Shown here piece after piece: positions 8,145 through 15,449 of a stretch of DNA of 46,956 bases. The notes under the pieces are model-generated. The model was given only the letters and a program-made list of their open reading frames with translations, was not told the origin of the DNA and ran no database searches. Position 1 is the first letter of the stretch, and each line of letters begins with the position of its first letter. The translations under genes were made by a program, and so were the position numbers. The DNA lies in the NCBI GenBank assembly GCA_016839805.1, contig JAEOTO010000025.1, positions 1-46,956 on the forward strand, read 5' to 3'. Source of the DNA: Candidatus Hermodarchaeota archaeon. GTDB lineage: Archaea > Asgardarchaeota > Hermodarchaeia > Hermodarchaeales > Hermodarchaeaceae.

Positions 8145-8780
8145 CTAGATGTGTTGCTTGGTGAAGACCTTTCGTAATCGTAGTTCGTCACGAATTGGAA
8201 TATTTGCAATACCAGGATGAAGATCTCCCAGTTTTTTCGCAATCACATCAGGTGCAACTTCATAGAGTTGGAAGCCGAGATGTTGGTAGAAGGCGAGTGC
8301 GGGAAGATTGTCATTGGAGGTAACAACTAAGAGCTGCTGTTTTCCTTGTTCCCTCGCATACTCTTCGATTTGCTTTACTAACATTTGTCCAATGCCACAA
8401 CCCTGATAGCCAGGGAGAATCCCCAGCGCAACAATCAAAACCGCGTTTTCGTTAAACTCTGAATAAGAAATGAAGCCGATGATTTTCTTATCACTTTCAA
8501 CGACTAGGGCAGGTTCTTGAGCAACAGTGAACTGTCTCTCGAACATAAGTTGGACTGGATCACCCCAAAAGAGTTGCACCATTTCCTCGATTGTCGTTAC
8601 ATCATCACAAGTAGCTTGATGAATGGAATACGTACAGGTCTGTGAGCGAAGACAATCAGTACATACTATTCTAATCCGTCCATCATTCCCACAGATGAAC
8701 TGGTTACAAACACTGCACTGAAATTCGCCATGCTTTGCGCATAAATGACATAGATTATATGAAGGAATCAATTCATTCAC
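8145..8780 (-). CDS. Zinc-finger/GNAT N-acetyltransferase fusion
   Basis: A 211-residue protein with two parts. Residues 11-43 hold C11, C14, H17, C22, C25, C30, C40 and C43 in a B-box/HIT-like pattern (CHLCAKHGEFQCSVCNQFIC), predicted to bind one or two zinc ions. Residues 55-190 are a GNAT domain: motif A VALGILPGYQGCGIGQMLV binds the pyrophosphate of acetyl-CoA, and NLPALAFYQHLGFQ is motif B. GNAT enzymes acetylate amines or proteins; the zinc module probably recruits a protein or nucleic acid. The gene is convergent with the aminotransferase, 18 bp away. Confidence 0.8.
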   Translation of the reverse strand: MNELIPSYNLCHLCAKHGEFQCSVCNQFICGNDGRIRIVCTDCLRSQTCTYSIHQATCDDVTTIEEMVQLFWGDPVQLMFERQFTVAQEPALVVESDKKIIGFISYSEFNENAVLIVALGILPGYQGCGIGQMLVKQIEEYAREQGKQQLLVVTSNDNLPALAFYQHLGFQLYEVAPDVIAKKLGDLHPGIANIPIRDELRLRKVFTKQHI

Positions 8781-9125
8781 ATCCAGTCAATCTTTTCTCA
8801 AGGCTATAACCACTTAAGCGTCTTAAGAGGTTCAATCCGGTTTCCAGTCTTTACTTTTTCGCAATAGAAAAACGACTGCTACTGCAATTACTATTGAGCA
8901 GCTCATGTCAATAAATACACAAAAAAGAGAATTCACGATCTCGTTTTGACTAAGAATCCGACGTGTGAAAATAATTGGTGGGTGCAGGTTAGAAGTATAA
9001 TGATGAGACTGGTTTTCAACATGAGGGTAAGTGGTTTGCCGTCCAATGTCTCCCCAGTATTAGGTTGGGCGATTGAATAATAAACGTTTTGAGAAAATGG
9101 TGAGAAAAAGGGAAGTGGGGACCCG

Positions 9126-9179
9126 TGCCCGTTCGCTCGAGCCCCAGCATTACTGGGCACGTTCAAGAGATCGTGAACA
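9126..9179. repeat. Cluster of inverted repeats, possible small structured RNA
   Basis: GTGCCC (9126-9131) pairs with GGGCAC (9156-9161). Inside it, CCCAG/CTGGG (9144-9148, 9154-9158) is an alternative pairing that shares bases with the first. GTTCA/TGAAC (9162-9166, 9175-9179) follows at once. On the minus strand the cluster is followed by a T-rich run near 9108-9112, as expected at the 3' end of a small RNA. Confidence 0.35.
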
Positions 9180-9308
9180 ACTAACTTAATGGCGACAGGC
9201 AAACAAGTATAGATACTTGACATCCCGTGCTGTTCGTTGTCCCTTGTTCGCGCCTTCCGGATAATTCATTTTTCGCATTTTGTGCGTCACCGAAGAAAGC
9301 ATTGGTCT

Positions 9309-9326
9309 CCGCGTTATATAAGGCGG
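9309..9326 (+). promoter_or_regulatory. Strong TATA box inside an 18-bp palindrome
   Basis: CCGC and GCGG flank TTATATAA; 16 of the 18 positions are symmetric. TTATATAAGG is a near-ideal archaeal TATA box and predicts a start site near 9343. That is just before a GAGAGGT ribosome binding site and the ATG at 9362. The flanking symmetry may serve a repressor. Confidence 0.5.
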
Positions 9327-9361
9327 ACTCACTTTTTGGGCTCACATTGAGAGGTCACATA

Positions 9362-9403
9362 ATGTATCTTTACTCACATACTGTTAAAATGACAACTTTG
9401 TAA
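9362..9403 (+). CDS. Candidate 13-residue peptide gene
   Basis: ATG at 9362 opens a frame encoding MYLYSHTVKMTTL. It lies 6 bases after GAGGT and about 20 bases downstream of the start predicted from the TATA box at 9314. The promoter, binding site and start codon are better than those of many true genes in the window, but the product is too short to judge. A near-identical AGGTCACAnAATG leader recurs at 10067-10079. Confidence 0.3.
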   Translation: MYLYSHTVKMTTL

Positions 9404-9497
9404 AGGCAATATATGGCAACTATGCTATCTACCTAGGTCTTCACAAAAACTATTCTGGCAATAATACATTCTTGGTGAAGAGATTTAGGAAAAGTGG

Positions 9498-9965
9498 TCA
9501 CCTATACCCCAGCTTGCTATCCCATGGAGCCACGGTGAATCGCCAAGCACCCCATATCTCATAGGTATATCCGGTCACAACGCCAGCACGGGGAAAAGAA
9601 TGAGAAGTTACCACACCCTGTAACGAACCAACAAAGTACAAAGCAGTGTACCCATTATAAACAAGGCTCAAGTTTTCAATCAACCCATCAGAAAATCTAA
9701 CCACAAAATGCGCAGTATAGGGCAAATCTGGTATCATCGGATCCGGATGTGAAGAATAGAGAAACGTGAAATTCACTGAATGAAACACCACTGAATATGA
9801 AGAATTTTCATTCCAATCATACCGTGCACTCAAGAGACACAAACCCCCCTGCTCCGGCAACACAACCACCCCAAATAAGACTGGCACTACCAAGAAACCT
9901 AGAAGCACAACTACCATCACTATAACAACAATCACAGACTGCCTCAACCGTCTCTTCTTCACCAA
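9498..9965 (-). CDS. Membrane-anchored extracellular protein of unknown function
   Basis: A 155-residue protein with a basic N-terminus (MVKKRRLRQ), a hydrophobic anchor at residues 10-35, and an external domain rich in aromatic and beta-forming residues (YSVVFHSVNFTFLY, YTAHFVVRFSDG). It contains NSS, NFT and NLS sequons and a single cysteine outside the anchor. No family was recognised. The gene is isolated between two hairpin-rich intergenic stretches. The ATG start directly precedes the basic stretch, as expected for a signal anchor. Confidence 0.65.
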   Translation of the reverse strand: MVKKRRLRQSVIVVIVMVVVLLGFLVVPVLFGVVVLPEQGGLCLLSARYDWNENSSYSVVFHSVNFTFLYSSHPDPMIPDLPYTAHFVVRFSDGLIENLSLVYNGYTALYFVGSLQGVVTSHSFPRAGVVTGYTYEIWGAWRFTVAPWDSKLGYR

Positions 9966-10078
9966 ACCGCCACCAACACTCCAATGAAACCAGACTAAAA
10001 TTGTATAATAACACTAAATTAAAAAAACTCCGTTCAAGGCAGTATGTGAGTAATTCTTCAATTTGGAGGTCACAAAAT

Positions 10079-10126
10079 GTGACTAGAAAAAGCGAACCTA
10101 AGGGTTCATCTTTTCACCTCTTTTAG
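10079..10126 (+). CDS. Candidate 15-residue peptide gene with start codon in a hairpin
   Basis: GTG at 10079 encodes MTRKSEPKGSSFHLF, 8 bases after GGAGGT (10065-10070). An overlapping ATG at 10077 is followed at once by TGA. GTCACA-AAA-TGTGAC (10069-10083) folds into a perfect hairpin holding both start codons. GAACC/GGTTC at 10094-10107 forms a second hairpin, followed by T-rich sequence. This may be a translated leader peptide or an attenuation signal; a peptide product is uncertain. Confidence 0.3.
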   Translation: MTRKSEPKGSSFHLF

Positions 10127-10223
10127 CTGGTTTTTAGCGTATTTAGTAACTGACCGGCTCCCGTGAATATATGTGCCTGGTTTCCTATGTCATGACTGCC
10201 GCAACAAGTGTATGGTGATGAAA

Positions 10224-10382
10224 GTGGCATTCTTTAAGAGAAAGAAGAAAGAAAAGAAAGTGCACTTCGACAGAATCTCTGTCGGAGAAAGAGCAGCCTT
10301 AGGCTGTCGTAACCCCCACCCCACAACAGGGTTCCAACGTGCATATAAGATCATGACTTCTCGAAAAGGCGAAAGATGGTAG
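10224..10382 (+). CDS. Candidate small basic protein with an HU-arm-like stretch
   Basis: From a GTG at 10224, 5 bases after GGTGA, a 52-residue frame reads a Lys/Arg-rich start (MAFFKRKKKEKK) and then FDRISVGERAALGCRNPHPTTGF. The order F..x..V.ERAA....RNP..TG resembles the beta-arm of HU/IHF DNA-binding proteins (F.V.ERAARTGRNP.TG), but the HU helices are missing. The frame extends upstream to 10173 with a CxxC...C motif. The same DNA forms consecutive hairpins (CGACAGA/TCTGTCG at 10268-10284, CAGCC/GGCTG at 10294-10306), so a structured RNA is an equal alternative. Confidence 0.3.
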   Translation: MAFFKRKKKEKKVHFDRISVGERAALGCRNPHPTTGFQRAYKIMTSRKGERW

Positions 10383-10540
10383 CTGTCAAAGCTAACCTAG
10401 CGCTTTACGCTGATAGACTGTGGGGATGGGCTGATCCCCCTCTTCATTCATTCGTTGTGGACGCACAGCGGATGAATGATTTTTTCTCTTTTTATAACTT
10501 TGAAGGACTTGATAGTTTTAAAGGAGGAACCTTCAAGGTG
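10383..10540 (+). promoter_or_regulatory. Hairpin-rich leader with SD in a loop, before the dehydrogenase gene
   Basis: Consecutive stems are visible: TAGCT/AGCTA near 10379-10395, AGCG/CGCT near 10399-10413, GGGGAT/ATCCCC near 10423-10440, and the 16-bp terminator-like stem at 10444-10479. Then CTTTGAAGG (10498-10506) pairs with CCTTCAAGG (10530-10538), leaving the ribosome binding site AAAGGAGGAA in the loop. The layout of tandem stems, T-run and a stem around the SD is that of a leader that senses something, though no known riboswitch class was recognised. Confidence 0.45.
10444..10485 (+). terminator. 16-bp hairpin with T-run
   Basis: TCATTCATTCG-TTGTG (10444-10459) pairs with CACAG-CGGATGAATGA (10464-10479) across a GACG tetraloop. 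All 16 positions are paired, two of them G-T. Six Ts follow at once, then CTCTTTTT. It looks like an intrinsic terminator placed inside the leader, about 70 bp before the dehydrogenase start. Confidence 0.6.
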
Positions 10541-10552
10541 AGTTGAACTGGA

Positions 10553-11572
10553 ATGAAATCGATCAACGTACTTTTTTTGTGGAAGGTCCCGGTTCAACTT
10601 CAACACTATCTAAAGGAGCAACTCGGGGAAATTGATAATCTTAATCTGCTTTTTCCGAAAGAAGATGAAGAGTCCGAGTTTATTTCATTAGCATCTGAAG
10701 CACAAGTAATTGTAGGGTGGCGCCCGTCACAGGAACTTTTAGATTGTGCAAACCAGTTGAAGCTATTCATTTTCCCTGGAGCTGGCGTCCAACATCTTCT
10801 CGAATGGTTTAGAGGCCAGGGTCAAACTCGTGGAGTGGTGTTAGTGAATGGTCATAGCAACGCCTATTTTGTAGCCCAACATGCCATTGCCCTTTTGTTA
10901 GCAGTATTGAATAAAATTATCCCACACCATGAGTGGATGGCAAAAGGTGAATGGCGGAAAGGTGATGTCGATGCTAAAACCATTCCACTCTGGAAGCGAA
11001 AAGTGGGGCTGTTGGGATATGGAGCAATCAATCAGAAGGTTCACCAACTTCTTACCCCATTTGATGTAGAATTTGCCATATTACGACGGAACTGGGAAGG
11101 CAAAGACGAGCGTTTGTTATCACCTGTGAAGAAGTATAATCCCTCGCAATTACACGAATTCCTTGCCAGTATAAACACACTCATTATCGCTATCCCGTTA
11201 ACTGCTGAAACAACTGGAATGATTGGCAGTGAAGAACTAAACCTGTTAGGCCAAGACGGTGTTCTTGTGAATGTTGCCCGAGGAGACGTAGTCGACCAAA
11301 AGGCCCTATATGGTGCCCTCTCACAGAACAAAATCGCTGGTGCCGCCATTGATGTATGGTACACCTACAAACCTGAACCCGACGAAGAAGGTCGGAGATA
11401 TCCCTTTGAAGAGCCATTCCAAACCTTAGACAACGTGGTATTTTCTCCCCATCGAGCCGCATCCCCCTTTGATGATCTAGATCGATGGGGTGAAGTTATT
11501 GAGAATATTACTCGGTTCGCCCAGAGACGAACTGATTTCATGAATGTTGTTGATCTGATACGCGGTTATTAA
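10553..11572 (+). CDS. D-isomer-specific 2-hydroxyacid dehydrogenase
   Basis: A 339-residue NAD(P)-dependent oxidoreductase that interconverts 2-oxoacids and D-2-hydroxyacids. The C-terminal part of the NAD-binding domain shows VLVNVARGDVVDQKAL (catalytic Arg in NVARG), the AAIDVWY strand and SPHRAASPFDD with the catalytic His. The dinucleotide loop reads GYGAIN instead of the usual GxGxxG, an odd last residue. The substrate is unknown. The gene stands alone behind a long structured leader containing a terminator-like hairpin and an SD in a stem-loop, so conditional expression is likely. Confidence 0.85.
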   Translation: MKSINVLFLWKVPVQLQHYLKEQLGEIDNLNLLFPKEDEESEFISLASEAQVIVGWRPSQELLDCANQLKLFIFPGAGVQHLLEWFRGQGQTRGVVLVNGHSNAYFVAQHAIALLLAVLNKIIPHHEWMAKGEWRKGDVDAKTIPLWKRKVGLLGYGAINQKVHQLLTPFDVEFAILRRNWEGKDERLLSPVKKYNPSQLHEFLASINTLIIAIPLTAETTGMIGSEELNLLGQDGVLVNVARGDVVDQKALYGALSQNKIAGAAIDVWYTYKPEPDEEGRRYPFEEPFQTLDNVVFSPHRAASPFDDLDRWGEVIENITRFAQRRTDFMNVVDLIRGY

Positions 11573-11731
11573 CTACCTCTAAACATGAAAACGCCTCAAA
11601 GAATAACTCTAAAGAACTGAAATTAATGGGTACAATTAGGTCCATTAATCCGTCTAAAAAAATCTCTAAAAAGAAATGATTATTGACCAATTATGATCAT
11701 GTAAAAATAAATTTTTGAGATTTTGCTTTGA

Positions 11732-11944
11732 CTATTTATCCTTAGGTATAGTCATAGGTTTCCTCTTTGGTGGAGTCTTGGGCTTAGGTGGAGCCTTCGA
11801 TTCTTCGGGCATTTGAACAATTACCTTGTGTAAAACAGCTAACCGTAAAACATCTCCTTCCTTTAGCTTAGCACTATCGATCAACCATTGTGGAAGCTGA
11901 ATTTTGTTCCCTTTTGTTACGCTAGCATTAAACTCGATCATCAT
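11732..11944 (-). CDS. AbrB/MazE-type swapped-hairpin protein with Pro/Lys tail
   Basis: A 70-residue protein. Residues 3-47 match the SpoVT-AbrB fold: FNASVTKGNKIQLPQWLIDSAKLKEGDVLRLAV, where a beta strand, an LP turn, a short helix and a GD turn make the swapped hairpin that dimerises and binds DNA. Residues 50-70 are a Pro/Lys-rich tail (KAPPKPKTPPKRKP) that would add non-specific nucleic-acid contact. It may be a transcription regulator or an antitoxin-like protein, but no toxin gene adjoins it. The first of two adjacent ATGs is used. Confidence 0.7.
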   Translation of the reverse strand: MMIEFNASVTKGNKIQLPQWLIDSAKLKEGDVLRLAVLHKVIVQMPEESKAPPKPKTPPKRKPMTIPKDK

Positions 11945-11998
11945 AGCTCACCAGGATAAGACCTTTCCATATGGTCCTTCTAACCATGGATTAACCCC

Positions 11999-12008
11999 TA
12001 TTTAAGGA
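11999..12008 (+). promoter_or_regulatory. TATA box before the PhzF gene
   Basis: TATTTAAGG with CCCC upstream resembles an archaeal BRE/TATA element. It predicts a start near 12027 and a leader of about 90 bases before the GTG at 12120. Confidence 0.4.
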
Positions 12009-12119
12009 GCCCGTGCATCTCTACGAAAATGAGTCTCTTCTAAAGGTCTTCGAAACCCCTTTGTACCTCCTTCAAAGGAAAAGCTCTTTTCTCCTGGTGG
12101 ATAACAGCTCAAGGCTAAG

Positions 12120-13025
12120 GTGATTACCGTGCAAATACTTCCCTATGTTCAAACTAGCGTGTTTGTTGATGATCGCTACTTATTTGGTGGGAATCAACTC
12201 GCTACCTTTTGGAATAAAAAAGAAAATGCGCAAATTAAGGTTAAAACCATGCAAGGAATCGCATTGGAAATGAATTTCTCGGAAACCACATTTATTGAAG
12301 AGTCCAGCATCAACAATTGCTCCGCAAAAGTACGCATTTTTACACCTGCTAAAGAAATCCCCTTTGCAGGGCATCCCGCCTTAGGAACGGCCTTTGTCCT
12401 TAAACACACAAAGCTAGTAGAATCCTCAATTACTGAGACCAACCTAGAATTAGGAATTGGTGCTATAACCGTTGAGTATCTCTCTCCTAATATTGTTCGA
12501 ATGATTCAACCCGATCCCAAATTTCTGGATGAATTCACCGACCAGTTTGCTATAGCTAGAACAGTGAATCTCCCAGTATCGACAATCTCAACCCAATATC
12601 CAATGCAGTATGTGAGTACAGGAACACCTTTTCTCATTATCCCACTGACTTCTCTAAAGGCCCTTCAACAAGCCCAACCTAATAGCTCACTAATCCTTCA
12701 GACACTTAGGAATCAACTTACTACGAAAATCGTGTTATTATGCACTGAGACTGTGAACCCAGATTCGGATGTTCATGTACGAATGTTCGCTCCGGATGTA
12801 GGTGTCATTGAAGACCCTGCAACTGGAAGCGCCGCGGGACCAATCGGAGCCTACGTTGAACAGTATAATCTGCTTCAACGAGATACGAAAGGTGAACCGG
12901 TTATCATTGAACAGGGGTATGAAATTAGACGCCCGAGCCAACTTATTGCCGAAGTTGTCAGTAAAAACGTATTAGTGTCAGGAAAAGTGAAACTCGTCGC
13001 AGAGGGAAACTTTCACGTGGACTGA
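12120..13025 (+). CDS. PhzF-family isomerase/epimerase-like protein
   Basis: A 301-residue protein of the PhzF/diaminopimelate epimerase-like fold. Markers are FVDDRYLFGGNQLATF near the start, MNFSETTFIE with the family's catalytic glutamate, EIPFAGHPALGTAFVL, and VIEDPATGSAAGPIGAYV in the second half. PhzF of phenazine synthesis isomerises dihydro-hydroxyanthranilate; most archaeal members have unknown substrates. There are no other phenazine genes here, so only the fold and general chemistry are claimed. The GTG start follows AAGG. The methyltransferase gene follows after 25 bp, probably in one transcript. Confidence 0.85.
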   Translation: MITVQILPYVQTSVFVDDRYLFGGNQLATFWNKKENAQIKVKTMQGIALEMNFSETTFIEESSINNCSAKVRIFTPAKEIPFAGHPALGTAFVLKHTKLVESSITETNLELGIGAITVEYLSPNIVRMIQPDPKFLDEFTDQFAIARTVNLPVSTISTQYPMQYVSTGTPFLIIPLTSLKALQQAQPNSSLILQTLRNQLTTKIVLLCTETVNPDSDVHVRMFAPDVGVIEDPATGSAAGPIGAYVEQYNLLQRDTKGEPVIIEQGYEIRRPSQLIAEVVSKNVLVSGKVKLVAEGNFHVD

Positions 13026-13050
13026 AAGCTATTATGGCCAAGAGCTGAAG

Positions 13051-14244
13051 ATGTTGATCAATTCGATCTCCTATCCCCCGAACACTGCACAATTCAGCGA
13101 AGAACTCAGACTATATTTAACTGAACTTTTTGGAGCCACACGAAGCCATCAACTTGGAATTTCTCTCCGCCAACCTGGAAGCTTCTTCTATCTACGCGCA
13201 AATACGCTACGAACGACAACTAAAGAATTAATTGCTCAGTTGCAAGCTGAAAACGTCTCTGCAATCATTGCTGATCCTGAATTAAAAGCTGTAGCCCTTC
13301 CCATTCATCCTGGCGCGCCTGTCCCCAAACATAACAAAATCGTTGTTGCTGACAAAGCTAGCAGTGAAAACGTTCTCCTAGGAAGTCATCTATATCGACC
13401 AGGGATTGTTCGTGCAGACCGTTTTTCTGAAGGAGATGATGTCACAATAGTAAATCCACGTGGATACATTGTGGGCAGTGGAATCGTACAAACGAATAGT
13501 TCCCAACTTCCCACACAAAAACACGGGCTAGTTGTGAAGATAACAGACCCTTTTTACTCACTTCCAAGCTTAGCGGACTTGATCGCTTATCAAGAAGGTC
13601 TGTTTTATTCTCAGTCTCTCTCTGCCATGCTCGTGGCACCAATTCTCGATCCTCAACGAGGGGAAACCATCATCGATTTTTGTGCAGCTCCCGGAGGAAA
13701 AAGTACGCATATCGCCCAATTAACCAAGAATCAATGCCACCTGTTCTCAGTGGATCGATCAGAGAAACGCCTCGAACGGATGATGGCTGAATCGGAGCGC
13801 TTAGGAATTACCTGTATCACACCCTTTGTTGGGAGAGCTAAAGAATTCGTGGTAGAACACGCCCACGTACAAGCAGATCGGGTATTAGTAGATCCACCAT
13901 GCACGGCCTTAGGAGTGCGTCCTAAACTCTACGATGAGACTACGATGACCCGAATTCAGAGTACGGCTTCTTATCAACGGATGATTCTGGAATCTGCCGA
14001 AACTTTACTTCGACCTGGCGGAGTCTTGGTTTACTCTACCTGCACGCTTACTGTGGAAGAAAATGAACACAATATTCAGTACCTGATTGATAGCCAGGGA
14101 TTCAGGTTAGAATCTCAAACACCATATAAGGGAATGCAGGGACTGGTTGGATCCCCTCTTCTCAAACAGTATGTCCAACGCATCTACCCAGATCTTCACG
14201 ATTTACCAGGATACTTCATTGCAAAGCTTCGGAAACCAGAATAA
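13051..14244 (+). CDS. NOL1/NOP2/Sun-family RNA m5C methyltransferase with PUA domain
   Basis: A 397-residue enzyme that methylates C5 of cytosine in RNA. A PUA-like domain spans about residues 90-170 (VVADKASSENVLLGSHLYRPGIVRAD). It is followed by a Rossmann domain with CAAPGGKSTHIAQL (SAM), DPPCTALGVRP (motif IV cysteine) and VYSTCTLTVEENE (motif VI, nucleophilic cysteine). The N-terminal PUA arrangement is that of archaeal and NSUN6-like tRNA methyltransferases. A second, PUA-less family member is encoded at 33401-34366. The end is convergent with pcm, 7 bp apart. Confidence 0.9.
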   Translation: MLINSISYPPNTAQFSEELRLYLTELFGATRSHQLGISLRQPGSFFYLRANTLRTTTKELIAQLQAENVSAIIADPELKAVALPIHPGAPVPKHNKIVVADKASSENVLLGSHLYRPGIVRADRFSEGDDVTIVNPRGYIVGSGIVQTNSSQLPTQKHGLVVKITDPFYSLPSLADLIAYQEGLFYSQSLSAMLVAPILDPQRGETIIDFCAAPGGKSTHIAQLTKNQCHLFSVDRSEKRLERMMAESERLGITCITPFVGRAKEFVVEHAHVQADRVLVDPPCTALGVRPKLYDETTMTRIQSTASYQRMILESAETLLRPGGVLVYSTCTLTVEENEHNIQYLIDSQGFRLESQTPYKGMQGLVGSPLLKQYVQRIYPDLHDLPGYFIAKLRKPE

Positions 14245-14251
14245 TTTAAAA

Positions 14252-14956
14252 TTAAGGTGCCCATCCTTCTTTTCCTATAAGGGGTACAAACGCAACCGAC
14301 ATCTGTTTTCTTTCCTTTACATTTCCCTGTTTATCCTTAGATATCAACAGTAAATCTTGCCAGAAATGATGACGCCCTACGGGAATAAGTAGAAGCCCTT
14401 CAACCTTCAACTGGTCGATTAGCGGTTGAGGAGTGTGTGGCGCTGCGGCTGCCACCATTATTCGATCATAAGAGGCTTCATCAGGATAACCTAATGTGCC
14501 ATCTGCCTCAATGACAGTTACCCGGTCGGAATAACCAGCACGTTTGAGATTCTTCTGCGCAAAATTAACTAACGCGGATTTCCGTTCAATTGTGATTACA
14601 TGCCCGGAAAGTGGTTTTCCAGTGGGGGATACTACCTCAGCAACTAATGCTGCATGATACCCTGACCCAGCTCCAACCTCAAGTACTTTCATACCTTTTT
14701 CAAGCTGTAAGAGCTCAAGATAAATTAGGCACATATGAATTGCTGAGATGGTTTGCCCTTCACCAATAGAAAGCGGTGTATCTACATACGCATCACGAAC
14801 AAGGTGATTGGGGACAAATAGTTCACGTGGAACAGCACGATAAGCTCGCTTGGTTTCCTCAAGTGACACTGTGCCCGAGGCAATCAATCGTTGTAACGTG
14901 GACTCCTTCATTTCTGCCAAACGATTCGACTCATTTGAAGTCGTATAATCACCCAC
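14252..14956 (-). CDS. pcm: Protein-L-isoaspartate O-methyltransferase
   Basis: A 234-residue SAM-dependent repair enzyme that methylates isoaspartyl residues in damaged proteins. Seen are RAVPRELFVPNHLVRDAYVDTPLSIGEGQTISAIHM, the family's substrate-contact region, and VLEVGAGSGYHAALVAEVV, the SAM loop, followed by VITIERKSALVNFA and DRIMVAAAAPHTPQPLIDQL. The length is usual for archaeal Pcm. The start is GTG at 14956; GGTGG lies just upstream. The gene is convergent with the RNA methyltransferase and divergent from the DUF371 gene. Confidence 0.92.
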   Translation of the reverse strand: MGDYTTSNESNRLAEMKESTLQRLIASGTVSLEETKRAYRAVPRELFVPNHLVRDAYVDTPLSIGEGQTISAIHMCLIYLELLQLEKGMKVLEVGAGSGYHAALVAEVVSPTGKPLSGHVITIERKSALVNFAQKNLKRAGYSDRVTVIEADGTLGYPDEASYDRIMVAAAAPHTPQPLIDQLKVEGLLLIPVGRHHFWQDLLLISKDKQGNVKERKQMSVAFVPLIGKEGWAP

Positions 14957-15014
14957 CCACGTTCCACCAAACTATTTGTATTCCTCTTCTAAATAATCAA
15001 CTATGGTGACGAAA

Positions 15015-15449
15015 ATGCCAATACATTTTACCATGACTGCTAGAGGTCATGAGAATATTCGGGCCACACATCAGTCAACCTTCGAACTCACCACCGAATC
15101 GCATTTAACACTTCAAGGTGATTGCATCGTTGGCGTTGGAACCACGCACTCAGTTTCCATGCTTAATTCAATTTTCGGAGACGCGTTACGAAGCCCTGGC
15201 AGTCGTATTCATACCAAATTAACAATCGGTGAGATCACCGAAAAAATTCAGGGATATGGTTCTCCTCAACTCAAGCTTACAGACCCAAATTCAATTGTAT
15301 GGCGTAAAAGTAACTTCATTGATGAACGAACCATTGCAATCGGATGTAATAAATCTGCCAAGGATTTTAACCGCAATCTAATCAAAGCACTTCAAACCTC
15401 GAAGGCAATACTTCACGTAAGCATTGCCATTTACTCAGGAATCACTTGA
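15015..15449 (+). CDS. DUF371 family protein
   Basis: A protein of about 144 residues conserved in archaea as DUF371; its function is unknown. The N-terminal FTMTARGHENIRATHQSTFELT matches the family's ARGHxNVxATHxTTxE opening. Later, DCIVGVGTTHS and WRKSNFIDERTIAIGCNKSAKDFNR follow the family pattern. The ATG at 15015 is chosen over 15003 because GGTGA lies 5 bases before it and the family begins near this point. Its last 19 bases overlap the 3' end of trm5 on the other strand. Confidence 0.85.
   Translation: MPIHFTMTARGHENIRATHQSTFELTTESHLTLQGDCIVGVGTTHSVSMLNSIFGDALRSPGSRIHTKLTIGEITEKIQGYGSPQLKLTDPNSIVWRKSNFIDERTIAIGCNKSAKDFNRNLIKALQTSKAILHVSIAIYSGIT

Larger units (their letters stand above)
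8781..9497. other. 717-bp stretch without a recognisable protein gene
   Basis: The longest reading frame (minus strand, 8933-9223) has no family resemblance and crosses a hairpin cluster. Seen here are the inverted repeats at 9126-9179, a strong palindromic TATA element at 9309-9326 and a 13-codon frame at 9362. A small RNA or a leader-peptide transcript is possible. No tRNA, SRP RNA or RNase P RNA signature was found. Confidence 0.4.

Noticed and set aside
8933..9223. 96-codon minus-strand frame
   Set aside because: No family resemblance, no good ribosome binding site, and it runs through a hairpin cluster; more likely a chance frame in a non-coding stretch.
10150..10480. Possible SRP RNA or RNase P RNA
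   Set aside because: The hairpin density fits an RNA gene, but the conserved SRP helix 8 loop and the RNase P GAGGAAAGUC and ACAGAA-GGCUUA motifs were not found.
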